Shown here in pieces: positions 56,689 through 64,000 of a stretch of DNA of 64,000 bases. Source of the stretch: Candidatus Woesearchaeota archaeon. GTDB lineage: Archaea > Nanobdellota > Nanobdellia > Woesearchaeales > GW2011-AR4. A model generated the notes under the pieces. That model saw only the letters and a program-made list of their open reading frames with translations. It ran no database searches and was not told the origin of the DNA. A program made the translations under genes and the position numbers. The DNA is taken from NCBI GenBank assembly GCA_016187465.1, contig JACPJQ010000005.1, positions 1-64,000 of the forward strand, in the 5' to 3' direction. The number at the start of each line of letters is the position of its first letter. Within the stretch, counting starts at the first letter, position 1.

Positions 56689-57270
56689 TCAGACCATCTC
56701 GTAATACTGCTCAATTCCATACAGAATCACATTATTCTTTAAAGCTTCCTGTCCGACATTGGATTCTTTTGCATTAATCATCTCAACAAACTGGCTTTCC
56801 GAAAACACCAATGGGTGCAAAGACAAAGGCATGGAACGGGCAATCCTGCTAACATCTTTTTCAAAAGCATCTTCAATCCCATCAGCGCATATAAACATCA
56901 AATCAATATCAGAACTCTTAGTCTGTGTTTTCTTTGCGTACGAGCCAAACAGAAGAAGGGTGTACATCTTTGATTTTATCCCTCTCTTAAAGTTGCCGAG
57001 CATAACTGCAATGTTTTTATCCTTTAAAATCTCATTTCTGCGCTCAAATTCCGCTTCAAAGACACGAGGATGAACTATTTTGTTAAGCTTTACCCTGCTT
57101 GACTGCCCAAAAGTCTCAATCTTTACCAATAATGCTTTTTCCAGCCTTTTAATAATAGAATAAACATTCTTATAGTCCATTTTCAGGGATTTTGATATTT
57201 TAAGTATATTCAATTCCTCATTCTTGTTCTCTATAAGGAATTTTATAATAGTTGATTCTTTGCTTCTCAT
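56689..57270 (-). CDS. wHTH-nucleotidyltransferase (MNT) fusion protein
   Basis: 193 aa. Winged helix LNILKISKSLKMDYKNVYSIIKRLEKALLVKI, then NTase LLLFGSYAKKTQTKSSDIDLMFI, and a C-terminal helical part that in this subgroup contacts HEPN. Same architecture as 55023 and the partial gene at 63487. The start overlaps an operator/promoter region at 57290. Confidence 0.85.
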   Translation of the reverse strand: MRSKESTIIKFLIENKNEELNILKISKSLKMDYKNVYSIIKRLEKALLVKIETFGQSSRVKLNKIVHPRVFEAEFERRNEILKDKNIAVMLGNFKRGIKSKMYTLLLFGSYAKKTQTKSSDIDLMFICADGIEDAFEKDVSRIARSMPLSLHPLVFSESQFVEMINAKESNVGQEALKNNVILYGIEQYYEMV

Positions 57271-57289
57271 GTTAATAACACCATAGAAT

Positions 57290-57307
57290 TATGGTAATAC
57301 CACCATA
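57290..57307. promoter_or_regulatory. Palindromic operator of the wHTH-MNT/HEPN operon
   Basis: TATGGT-AATACC-ACCATA, overlapping the BRE/TATA (CATATATTTAAAT, read on the minus strand); a further half-site CACCATAG lies at 57279-57286. Confidence 0.6.
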
Positions 57308-57318
57308 TATTTAAATCT

Positions 57319-57421
57319 TTTCATTTTGAGCATAGCGAAAAATGAAAGCTTAAAAATCCTTGATTTTCGACATATTACGAACGGGCAACAATTGCTTAAT
57401 TATATTTGCCCGTGAGTATAG
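57319..57421 (+). repeat. Twin-hairpin element, family B copy 5 (left part diverged)
   Basis: TTCATTTT...AAAATGAA, a second small hairpin, then the conserved ATATTACGAAC, right stem CGGGCA/TGCCCG and tail GTGAGTATAGG. The right stem differs from copy 4 on both strands (A-T pair replaced by G-C). Confidence 0.72.
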
Positions 57422-57519
57422 GCTATTAAATTCCATTGATTATATAAATCTTTGAAAAATTAAAATAATGGAAAGGTTTAAATATAAGTTCTATCTTACT
57501 TTTAAGGTAGGTGATTCGA

Positions 57520-57774
57520 ATGACAGAATTAATTGAAATGGGAACAATGAGTTCGAGAGGCCAAATCTCAATTCCTAATGATATTAGGAAAGAGATGGGT
57601 CTTGAAGAAGGCACAAAGGTCTTGTTTTTACTTACAGATGACGCCTTGCTGGTCAAGAAAGCATCACTGGAGTCTTTTGCGTCCATTACCAAGCCACTTA
57701 GAGAAGCTAAGAAGAAAATTGAAGAGCATGAGGTAAGTGCATTGATTCACAGAATAAGGGCGCGCAGGAAATGA
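57520..57774 (+). CDS. AbrB-type antitoxin
   Basis: 84 aa from ATG 57520, with a GGTGAT Shine-Dalgarno just upstream; preceded by promoter GAAAGGTTTAAATAT (57471-57485). Swapped-hairpin: MGTMSSRGQISIPNDIRKEMGLEEGTKVLFL. Overlaps the start of a truncated PIN gene (ATGA), so the toxin partner is broken while the antitoxin is intact. Confidence 0.9.
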   Translation: MTELIEMGTMSSRGQISIPNDIRKEMGLEEGTKVLFLLTDDALLVKKASLESFASITKPLREAKKKIEEHEVSALIHRIRARRK

Positions 57775-57872
57775 TTAGGATTGCTGCTGACATAAACGTC
57801 CTGATTTCTGCAACTTATTGGTCCGGAGAGGCAAGAATCAGTCAGCAAAGCTTGCTAAGCTATGCCAGCTAG
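57771..57872 (+). pseudogene. PIN-domain toxin, N-terminal fragment
   Basis: MIRIAADINVLISATYWSGE is the first strand and helix of a COG1569 PIN domain, followed by unrelated sequence and a stop after 33 codons. The other acidic active-site residues are missing. Confidence 0.75.
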
Positions 57873-57973
57873 ACAGCGAGCCCGCCGAGCGAAGCGAGCA
57901 TGCCACAGTGTCTATGACCGGTAGTGCGGGCGAGCGTTTGACAAGTTAAACGACGGTATTTGGGACTTTTGTG
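57873..57973. other. GC-rich non-coding stretch at a recombination junction
   Basis: GCGAGCCCGCCGAGCGAAGC and following are clearly GC-richer than the rest of the island. No open frame or known RNA motif is recognised. It joins the truncated PIN gene to the broken RelE gene and is likely foreign DNA. Confidence 0.4.
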
Positions 57974-58404
57974 TTATCGTTTCCTAAATTTAAACTTTTT
58001 ATTATATTGTTCGTGGTCAATTATGTCAAGAACGAATGCAATTATCTCAATTTCATCGCTCTCCAATGTGTAAATCATTCTCCAATAATCTGGCAAATCA
58101 GCAATGAAAAGGTTATCTGATCATACTTTTGCCTGTACTCTTTTGGAATCAAATCTTTCTTTGCGTTTTCTCCGTAAAATGGGTTGCTGGCGATAATATC
58201 AAAAATTCTATTAATAGCGTCTAAGAGAGTAATATCTTTTGAGCTTGTTATTCCTTTGCTATGCTGTTCTCCAACAATTCTGTTTAAGTCTTGGAAAGCT
58301 TTTTCAGCGTCACCAATCAATTTGATAGTAATCTTTTTCTTTATCTTTCCTTGAACTTCCACATTGTTTGGTGCTTGAGAGGAAGAGTGAAAATACTTTT
58401 TCAT
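57974..58404 (-). pseudogene. RelE-family toxin, frameshifted and 5'-disrupted
   Basis: One frame gives KKKITIKLIGDAEKAFQDLN...PKEYRQKYDQ; after a shift near 58110 another frame gives NLFIADLPDYWRMIYTLESD, then EIEIIAFVLDIIDHEQYNKK, the classic RelE end. The 5' end runs antisense through the start of the IS200 transposase, so the native promoter and start were lost to the insertion. Confidence 0.8.
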
Positions 58405-58785
58405 GAGGCGAGAGTGCTGCTAAAAGATGCAATTGAGGCTGTTTGCGTAGAAAATAAGTGGACACCGTATGCAATAGAGCCAATGCCTGATCATGTGCAT
58501 ATATTTTTAGGCACTAAAACTTTCCATGAAGATGTTTTGGGCAGCTTGAAAGGACAGACTTCGTCTTTCCTAAAGCAATGTTTTCCGATTTACTCAACTG
58601 CCCTGACTGACGAGAGATTTTGGAGCGGAAGCTATTACATCAGCTCCATAGGGAATATTTCTGGAAAAACTTTGCTCAAGTATCTGGCTAAGCAGTGGAA
58701 AGAATTTGGAGATCCAAGATATGAGCTTACTATTGCAGCATTGCATGAAGGGCAAAAGACTTTGAAGAACTGCAACCCCTCCTAA
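58351..58785 (+). mobile_element. tnpA: IS200/IS605-type Y1 transposase (TnpA)
   Basis: 144 aa if read from TTG 58351 (FHIVWCLRGRVKILFHEARV). HUH motif MPDHVHIFLG, catalytic Tyr in TLLKYLAKQW, FWSGSYYISSIGN. A single-strand 'peel and paste' transposase. The canonical first 10-20 residues are missing or replaced by RelE sequence, so expression is uncertain. A terminal hairpin follows the stop; no tnpB is present. Confidence 0.82.
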
Positions 58786-58794
58786 ATTGAGGGG
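58776..58794 (+). repeat. Right-end hairpin of the IS200 element
   Basis: CCCCTC-CTAAATT-GAGGGG overlapping the tnpA stop; typical subterminal hairpin bound by Y1 transposases. Adjacent 58795-58897 holds no gene. Confidence 0.7.
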
Positions 58795-58897
58795 ACTTTA
58801 AATCTTATTAAGGAAAATAATTGAGGTTTGAAATTTTTTAAGCTTTATTGAGCATTTTGGGCAGAAGATCGTTACTGGGGATATATCTTCCCCTATT

Positions 58898-59749
58898 TCA
58901 CAAAAGCTTTTCGTTTATGGTTTTCAAATTGTAGAGCACAATGCGCTGAAGCGCCTGCACAAGCTCCTTGTCGCTTCTTTTCCCTGCGCCTTTTGTCGCA
59001 AGGGCATACTCTTCAAGCATTCCGAGAGGTATGTCAAAAATTGGGATGCCGTTCATCTGGAGAAAATGGAATGTTATAAGCCTCGTTGTCCTGCTGTTGC
59101 CGTCGAAGAATGGATGTATATGCTGGAACTCATTATGAAAGTATGCTGCAAAGTCAAGAATTTCCTTCAAATGGTGTTTTTTTCTCTTCAGAAAGGCATT
59201 GTATTCATCAATTAATTTGCCAAGCAACGGCTCAATTTTCTCAAAAGGAGCCACATAAAAATCCTCATTGCCTTTTATCGTCACAACATCGTCCCTGATT
59301 TTTCCCGCATGCTCCTTTTCCTGCATGGCGATGAAATGGTAGTTGAGAATTGTTTCCTTGCTTATTGGGGAGCTGTTGCGCACATTTTGAAGCATCTGCA
59401 GGAATGCTTTTTGGTAATTCTGAACTTCGTTGACAGCCTCTATGCTCACGTTTTCCGGGAGCATCTTTTCCTTCAGCAGCTTGAATGTCTGGGCAAGGGT
59501 GATGGGGTTTCCCTCAATGCTGAGGCTGTGATGAACGAAGCGAATCTGGAAGTTTTCCAGCACTTCCTGATATTTTCTATTGTTTTTTACCCTCCGTTTC
59601 CGGAATATGGCGAGCTCTTTTTCAATTGCCTTAAAATACTCGTCTGGGCCCTTTCTTGCAACAGCCGGCTTGTATCCGTAATGCGCTATCACATCTCCAA
59701 GCAATGAATTATAGGGCACCACAGCTCGAAAAGGCTTCCTGGACAGCAC
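58898..59749 (-). CDS. Fic-domain protein with N-terminal inhibitory motif
   Basis: 283 aa. Fic core HIHPFFDGNSRTTRLI (H-P-F-x-D-G-N-x-R), flap region GNEDFYVAPFEKIEP, and an inhibitory helix HHSLSIEGNPIT (S/T-x-x-x-E-G/N) near residue 75, making it a class II, self-inhibited enzyme. Transfers AMP or another nucleotide to protein side chains. Start is GTG 59749; the frame stays open 51 bp upstream, and a 29-aa ORF (59799-59888) in another frame reads as a possible shifted N terminus. Confidence 0.86.
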   Translation of the reverse strand: MLSRKPFRAVVPYNSLLGDVIAHYGYKPAVARKGPDEYFKAIEKELAIFRKRRVKNNRKYQEVLENFQIRFVHHSLSIEGNPITLAQTFKLLKEKMLPENVSIEAVNEVQNYQKAFLQMLQNVRNSSPISKETILNYHFIAMQEKEHAGKIRDDVVTIKGNEDFYVAPFEKIEPLLGKLIDEYNAFLKRKKHHLKEILDFAAYFHNEFQHIHPFFDGNSRTTRLITFHFLQMNGIPIFDIPLGMLEEYALATKGAGKRSDKELVQALQRIVLYNLKTINEKLL

Positions 59750-59798
59750 AATGAGAAAGCCGTTTTTTTCCAGTATATTGGAAATTTTGGAAATTGAA

Positions 59799-59888
59799 TC
59801 AAAATAACTTCACTACATACTTCAAAAACTCCTCGTCAGACAAAAGCCTCCCAAACAGATAGTTAAGCATTCCGCTCAAAACAATCAT
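59799..59888 (-). CDS. 29-aa ORF, possible displaced N terminus of the Fic protein
   Basis: MIVLSGMLNYLFGRLLSDEE FLKYVVKLF ends 49 nt before the Fic start. A one-nucleotide shift would join it to the open frame reading YFDSISKISNILEKNGFLIV ahead of the Fic start, a plausible small helical/wHTH N-terminal module. Either a frameshift or an independent microprotein. Confidence 0.35.
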   Translation of the reverse strand: MIVLSGMLNYLFGRLLSDEEFLKYVVKLF

Positions 59889-59930
59889 TCTTTAACTCGG
59901 ATGCATTCCGATTATAGTCAACTGAAAAAG

Positions 59931-59985
59931 TAATTAGTGTCCATTGATTTTTAGTTGTCGGCTGTCAAAAACCAACAAGATTGAT
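59931..59985 (+). repeat. Partial family C twin-hairpin copy
   Basis: ATAGTCAACTGAAAAAGTAA...TTTTTAGTTGTCGGCTGTC resembles the left hairpin of 47210. The remainder of 59894-60113 shows no gene; a possible TATA (TTTTTAAAAGTTTTATG) sits near 60055. Confidence 0.45.
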
Positions 59986-60113
59986 TATAAATTGTGCTGG
60001 CTTTTGAGCAGTGCCATGTGAGAGCTCGCTCTAACCTGCCCATCTCAACGGAAATTTTTAAAAGTTTTATGTGTTATACAACTTTCATCATATTTTGCCA
60101 ATCACAACAAGAT

Positions 60114-61892
60114 TTAATCATTCTTGTGGTTGGCAATATTTAGTTTTTTATAAGCCACTATGAGCGCAAGTATTAATGCAATCACAATCAGAATTGACAA
60201 ATAAGAAGAGTAACGACTTCGTTCTTTCAGCCCCAGAGCAATTATTCCGTTTTCCCTGCCAATTGCGCCTCTGCTGCCGAACGGAACAAATATCCTCATT
60301 TTGCCGTCTGAATCTGCCCCAACAGTTATTGGCGCCCCTATAGGAGCCCCGACTTCCAGCTCGAACAGAAGCACTCCACTATTTTTATCTAAAATATAAG
60401 CTAAGCCGTTGTCAGCTCCCAATAAGATAATATTCCCGCTTATAGTTGCTGAGCCTTTTCTGTAGCTGTCATTCATGAAAAAAGTCCACAGTGTTTTGCC
60501 TGTAGAGGTTTCAATTGCATACAATGTAGAGTTTTCCTTTAAGCCGGCGCTGATTGATCTTCCTCCAAAAAAGTCATCCCTGCTTTTGGCGCTGTTTGCA
60601 ACCATCCTTAGGCATTGGTTTTGGCCTACAACATATATTTTGCCGTCAGCAAATGCAGGAGACGCCTGCACCCCCCCATTATTAGCAGGACAGACTATTT
60701 TGCCTTCAGCGCTTTCCAGGACAATGTTCGCATTTGGGTTGTTGTCATTTATATCATTTAGATGCTGCGAGACAGGGATCGGTTCGTGCAAAGGCTTCCC
60801 GTCTGCCGCCCTTAAAACCAAAACAAATCCGCTTTTTGAGCCCGCTATTACAATCTTTTCTTTTTTGCCGTCCAAGATTGTATCGCCAAGAATAATGCTG
60901 ACACCGATGTCGTGATCGTACAAATCATGGCTTGTAAGCTGATAATACCAAATCATTTTTCCTGTTGAAATGTTTAAAGCAACGACAGAATCTGTGTAAA
61001 GATTTGGGCCCGGCCTTGTTGAGCCGTTTAAGTCAGGAGAAGGGTCTCCGGTTCCTAAGTACAAGATTCCTTTCTCTGTGTCTGCAGCAGGCCATCCCCA
61101 TATTGTTCCGCCGCCAATTACGCTGGAATTGCCCCAGTCATTCGGATAAGGCTTGACATTCCCTCTGTACGCTTCCAAATGCCAGTTCTTCCACCCCTCT
61201 ACGGCAGGCGGAATCACATACCATCTCCACAGCAATTTTTTTGTTGTCAGGTTGTAGGCTGCAGCAAACCCTCTCGCGCCATACTCGCCTCCTGTAGGCT
61301 CAATTATCAGATAGTCTTTGTATGTCAACGGCGGATTCATCGCCCTGTAATATCCCAAATTTCCGGGAATATTTTGGCAGATGCTCGGCAGTGTCCATTT
61401 TACACTGCAGTCTTTCAAATCAAATGCGTAAATGCTGCAGTCAGCTGCTGCCATCAGAATGCTGTTGTCATAGTAAGTTATTCCCCTTCCGGAATATCTT
61501 GGCATGCCTTCTATTTTTTCTTTTGGAACTTCATAATTGCAGAGAATTTTTCCATCTCGTGCGTCCAAGGCAAAGAACTGGCTGTCAAATGTTGCTGTGT
61601 AAACCGTGCCGTTTATAACCAATGGAGGTGTCCAGCTGCCCCTTACCGGAACTCCTTCCTTATCGCGGACAAACGGATTTCGCCTGGGGATTTCCCATGC
61701 CCATTTTATTTCGAGGTTTTTTGCATTTTTTGAGTTTATTTGGGATTGCTTATGGTAAAAGTTGTTTGTGTACTGCTCAAAGCCCGGGTATTTCCAGTCT
61801 TTGTCTTCAATTGATTTGGAAAATGAACTGGATATCAACACTATAAAGATAGTTGATAAGATTATTGTTAAGATTGATTTTTTATTTTTCAT
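60114..61892 (-). CDS. PQQ-dehydrogenase-like beta-propeller, membrane anchored
   Basis: 592 aa. Signal peptide (SILTIILSTIFIVLISSSFS) and C-terminal helix (YLSILIVIALILALIVAYKK). Eight-bladed quinoprotein motif set: LEIKWAWEIPRR, GRGITYYDNSILMAAADCSI, GGTIWGWPAADTEKGILYLG, TGDPSPDLNGSTRPGPNLYT, IWYYQLTSHDLYDHDIG, and repeats ending GxxLW. The SHDLYDHD segment is typical of PQQ-dependent alcohol/glucose dehydrogenases. No heme domain; PQQ use is inferred from family only. May oxidise an external substrate. Confidence 0.82.
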   Translation of the reverse strand: MKNKKSILTIILSTIFIVLISSSFSKSIEDKDWKYPGFEQYTNNFYHKQSQINSKNAKNLEIKWAWEIPRRNPFVRDKEGVPVRGSWTPPLVINGTVYTATFDSQFFALDARDGKILCNYEVPKEKIEGMPRYSGRGITYYDNSILMAAADCSIYAFDLKDCSVKWTLPSICQNIPGNLGYYRAMNPPLTYKDYLIIEPTGGEYGARGFAAAYNLTTKKLLWRWYVIPPAVEGWKNWHLEAYRGNVKPYPNDWGNSSVIGGGTIWGWPAADTEKGILYLGTGDPSPDLNGSTRPGPNLYTDSVVALNISTGKMIWYYQLTSHDLYDHDIGVSIILGDTILDGKKEKIVIAGSKSGFVLVLRAADGKPLHEPIPVSQHLNDINDNNPNANIVLESAEGKIVCPANNGGVQASPAFADGKIYVVGQNQCLRMVANSAKSRDDFFGGRSISAGLKENSTLYAIETSTGKTLWTFFMNDSYRKGSATISGNIILLGADNGLAYILDKNSGVLLFELEVGAPIGAPITVGADSDGKMRIFVPFGSRGAIGRENGIIALGLKERSRYSSYLSILIVIALILALIVAYKKLNIANHKND

Positions 61893-61895
61893 TTT

Positions 61896-63086
61896 CTACA
61901 ATAATGAGTTAAAAATTGCTTCCATTGAACTGATGTAGTTTTCAAACTTTTCATTCTGCTCTGAAAATTTTCTTGCATTTCTGCCGATCTCCTCAGCTTT
62001 TTCTTTATTGCGCATTACAAATTTCAGCATATCTGAAAAATCTTCCTTATTGACGGGGTCAACAACCAGTATATTCTGTTTTTCTGTTGTGTTTTTATAC
62101 ATTCCCTTTTCTTTTACGCCTCTGCCGATAATAACAGGCTTTCCGACAGCCATTGCCTCCCTTGCAATCTGCGGCCCATGCGTGCCTTTTGGAAGATACG
62201 GAGTTTCCTCGCTTTCAGGGCAGACTATGCACGATGATGCTTTCATTATGCCGGGCACTTGCCACGGAGGAATGAACGGCACGAAAATAAGTTTATCCAG
62301 GACTGACAATTTTTTTGCGTGTTCCTTAAATTCCTCAGCGCTGTTTCCGGCTTCGGTAACAAAAACAATCTTGAAATCCTCATTTTTTATGTCGGATGAA
62401 GCATTTACAAATTCATAAGTTTTTTTCAATCCAGAAATTTTCCCGAAATAAGTGAATATTGTTGTTTCCTCCCCAATTCCGTATTTTGAAAAATCAAACG
62501 GCTTGGCATTCGGGCTGAATTCATTTAGATTAATGCTTCTGACTGCATGGGCAAGCTTACTTGTGTCAAGATTGTGCTCGACCATCTTTTCCATTGTGTT
62601 TGAATAGCCAATTATTCTGTCTGCGCTGCCGAAGCATTCAATAAAAACCGATTTTAACTGGGAAAAAGAAAATAATCTTGTTATGTCAGAGCCTGCATGC
62701 TGCAGCAGCCACGGCTTGTTTGTCAGCTTTTTAACCAGCAAAGCCGAAACTCCGTAAGGTAGAAGGTAATGAGAATAGACTGCATCAATATTGTATTTTT
62801 TTATTATGTCCAAAGCTATGCTTGCTATCCTTGATTCATAATATCTTGAAAACGGGATTGACGACCTGAACTCAGGAGATGTGCTGAAAAGCTCAACATT
62901 TTTCGGCTCAAGCCAATGCATTTCATTCGCTTCAATATGCTCTCGGTATCTCGGCTCAACTTCCCAGCAGTTTGAAACTACATAAACATTATGCCCTTTT
63001 TCCCCCAGCGCCTTTGCCAGCCAGTATGTCTGGGCAGAAACTCCCCCTTCAATAGGCGGGTATTTGCTGATGAATAAGAGGTTCAT
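61896..63086 (-). CDS. Family 4 glycosyltransferase (GT-B)
   Basis: 396 aa. N-terminal GT4 start MNLLFISKYPPIEGGVSAQTYWLAKAL (acceptor domain), then HAGSDITRLFSFSQLKSVF, and C-terminal donor domain with TIFTYFGKISGLKKTYEFVN, VPFIPPWQVPGIMKASSCIVCPESEE, GPQIAREAMAVGKPVII (E-x7-E-like). Builds a glycan on a lipid or protein in the cytoplasm. Adjacent to the PQQ-like gene (3-nt gap), likely one transcript with it. Confidence 0.9.
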   Translation of the reverse strand: MNLLFISKYPPIEGGVSAQTYWLAKALGEKGHNVYVVSNCWEVEPRYREHIEANEMHWLEPKNVELFSTSPEFRSSIPFSRYYESRIASIALDIIKKYNIDAVYSHYLLPYGVSALLVKKLTNKPWLLQHAGSDITRLFSFSQLKSVFIECFGSADRIIGYSNTMEKMVEHNLDTSKLAHAVRSINLNEFSPNAKPFDFSKYGIGEETTIFTYFGKISGLKKTYEFVNASSDIKNEDFKIVFVTEAGNSAEEFKEHAKKLSVLDKLIFVPFIPPWQVPGIMKASSCIVCPESEETPYLPKGTHGPQIAREAMAVGKPVIIGRGVKEKGMYKNTTEKQNILVVDPVNKEDFSDMLKFVMRNKEKAEEIGRNARKFSEQNEKFENYISSMEAIFNSLL

Positions 63087-63113
63087 AAGCTGTTAGGGAT
63101 AATGTATAGTTTT

Positions 63114-63506
63114 TTAGGCTTTCTGTTTGATGGTCCCTCCAACCATTTTGATAAACTTCTCTGCCTTCCTCTTCATCTCATCGAAATCATTTTTGCTGAA
63201 ATAAGCTATTCTGTACTCTGCCTTGGCTTTCTCATTTATAGCATCTTGTATTATCTGCTTATAGTTGGAGTATTCTGCTTTAACAAAATTTCTTTTTATC
63301 AGGTCTTCGTATAATCGTCTTGCATCGTCATGGCGCTTGGCTGTGACGTTCATGAATTTAAATGTCAAAGCATCGTTGGATTTTATGATGGCGTGAATTG
63401 ACATGGCAATAGCGACAGGATACCTGTCCTTGCTGTCAAAATTGTCTGCCACATATTTTGCCCCTTCCAGCCAAAGTTTTGCCTGTTCAAAATAACTTTT
63501 TTCCAT
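63114..63506 (-). CDS. HEPN-domain protein paired with MNT
   Basis: 130 aa: YFEQAKLWLEGAKYVADNFD, PVAIAMSIHAIIKSNDALTF, AKRHDDARRLYEDLIKRNFV. The H-A-I-I-K-S-N-D-A-L pattern and conserved R-H-D-D-A identify a HEPN protein of the NTase-associated group. Overlaps the MNT gene by 20 nt. Confidence 0.8.
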   Translation of the reverse strand: MEKSYFEQAKLWLEGAKYVADNFDSKDRYPVAIAMSIHAIIKSNDALTFKFMNVTAKRHDDARRLYEDLIKRNFVKAEYSNYKQIIQDAINEKAKAEYRIAYFSKNDFDEMKRKAEKFIKMVGGTIKQKA

Positions 63507-64000
63507 ATAAAAGCTCCATATCGCCTTGGACGGACTTGATAAATTGGCTGTTTTTTTCCTTTTTTAATTCAGCCGCATCCATTATAATTACAGATATCGT
63601 CCTGTTCAGTTTTGACGAGAAATCGGCAGCAATATCCTGTATCTCCTCTTCCTTTGCTTTGCTGTGCTTGCCCAGCACAATGAGTATGTCTATATCACTG
63701 TCAGATTTCAGCTCCCCGCTTGCGCTGGAGCCGTATAAAACAGCGGACTTAATTTTTTTTGCTTTAACCTTCCTGATAAAATCATTTGCAATTTTAATCG
63801 CGGCTAATTTTTCAATATTGATCATTTTTTCCAGTTCTTTGAGCAAAACTGAGTCATAAACCAGCTCGTATGCTATGTCTTTCTTGTTAAGTTTAATGCT
63901 TTTCAGCGCTCCAAGCTCCTTTAATCCCCTTAAAGTCCTAAATACAGTGGCATGCGGAATATTTGCCAGATCCTCCAATGCGGAGCAGCTCCACTGCCTT
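63487..64000 (-). CDS. wHTH-nucleotidyltransferase (MNT) fusion, 5' end beyond the window
   Basis: Visible part: winged-helix end LEDLANIPHATVFRTLRGLK, ELGALKSIKLN, then MNT motif IKSAVLYGSSASGELKSDSDIDILIVLG. The frame remains open to base 64000 (residues RQWSCSA before LEDL), so the start is outside. Same architecture as 55023 and 56689; at least the fifth MNT/HEPN-type unit with an intact NTase in the window. Confidence 0.82.
   Translation of the reverse strand, partial: RQWSCSALEDLANIPHATVFRTLRGLKELGALKSIKLNKKDIAYELVYDSVLLKELEKMINIEKLAAIKIANDFIRKVKAKKIKSAVLYGSSASGELKSDSDIDILIVLGKHSKAKEEEIQDIAADFSSKLNRTISVIIMDAAELKKEKNSQFIKSVQGDMELLYGKKLF

Noticed and set aside
60475-61846. Several long plus-strand frames antisense to the PQQ-like gene
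   Set aside because: They mirror the beta-propeller gene, lack promoters and show unlikely Cys/Ser-rich compositions.

Overview
The window looks like part of a chromosome of an AT-rich archaeon, most likely a DPANN-type lineage (Woesearchaeota/Pacearchaeota-like; this placement is inference). Seen directly: archaeal/eukaryal-type information genes (Pth2, L37e next to an Sm-like protein, S8e, aIF1A, a Dph2 homologue), class III (archaeal pilin) signal peptides, a TadA/TadC-type pilus machine, BRE/TATA promoters with leaderless or very short-leader starts, and tRNAs split by introns at non-standard positions.

Layout. 1-9.8 kb: end of a tyrosine recombinase, two intron-bearing tRNA genes flanking a secreted subtilase, housekeeping genes (pth2, M29 aminopeptidase, HAD hydrolase), a zinc-ribbon microprotein, a candidate structured RNA of about 230 nt, a tRNA-Leu(UAG) with two introns, then L37e/LSm and S8e. 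9.8-19.1 kb: DNA glycosylase, small membrane proteins, an LspA-type signal peptidase, aIF1A, SppA, a Dph2 lacking its N-terminal domain, and an amino-acid permease fused to a methyltransferase. 19.1-31.0 kb: one long minus-strand type IV pilus locus (pilins, two TadC-like membrane proteins, ATPase, wHTH protein, membrane-anchored minor components, a large Cys-rich secreted protein).

31.1-39.3 kb and 54.4-59.9 kb are accessory islands made almost entirely of toxin-antitoxin modules (HEPN/MNT, HepT/MntA, AbiE-like, PIN/AbrB, RelE; Fic nearby). Many are broken, and they are separated by several families of hairpin repeats and one IS200-type transposase. In 32.2-36.3 kb each module is bordered on its right side by the same stem-loop repeat, giving a cassette-like array. 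Between the islands, 39.4-43.5 kb holds a compact cluster (SPASM-like radical SAM enzyme, PLP decarboxylase-fold enzyme, phosphoribosyltransferase with a large C-terminal domain) that looks like an undescribed small-molecule or tag biosynthesis pathway. It is followed by GNAT, TPR, a Tat-lipoprotein-like M23 peptidase and a Hint-domain protein with a Gly/Cys-rich leader.

47.3-54.4 kb and 60.1-63.1 kb carry envelope functions: spermidine-synthase-like membrane protein, Fe-alcohol dehydrogenase, CDP-alcohol phosphatidyltransferase, alkaline-phosphatase-superfamily enzyme, arylsulfotransferase-like propeller, PQQ-dehydrogenase-like propeller, glycosyltransferase. The window ends in another MNT/HEPN pair. 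The main themes are heavy tRNA intron load, a pilus and secreted-protein repertoire suggesting contact with other cells, and dense decaying TA modules surrounded by hairpin elements whose stems show compensatory base changes.
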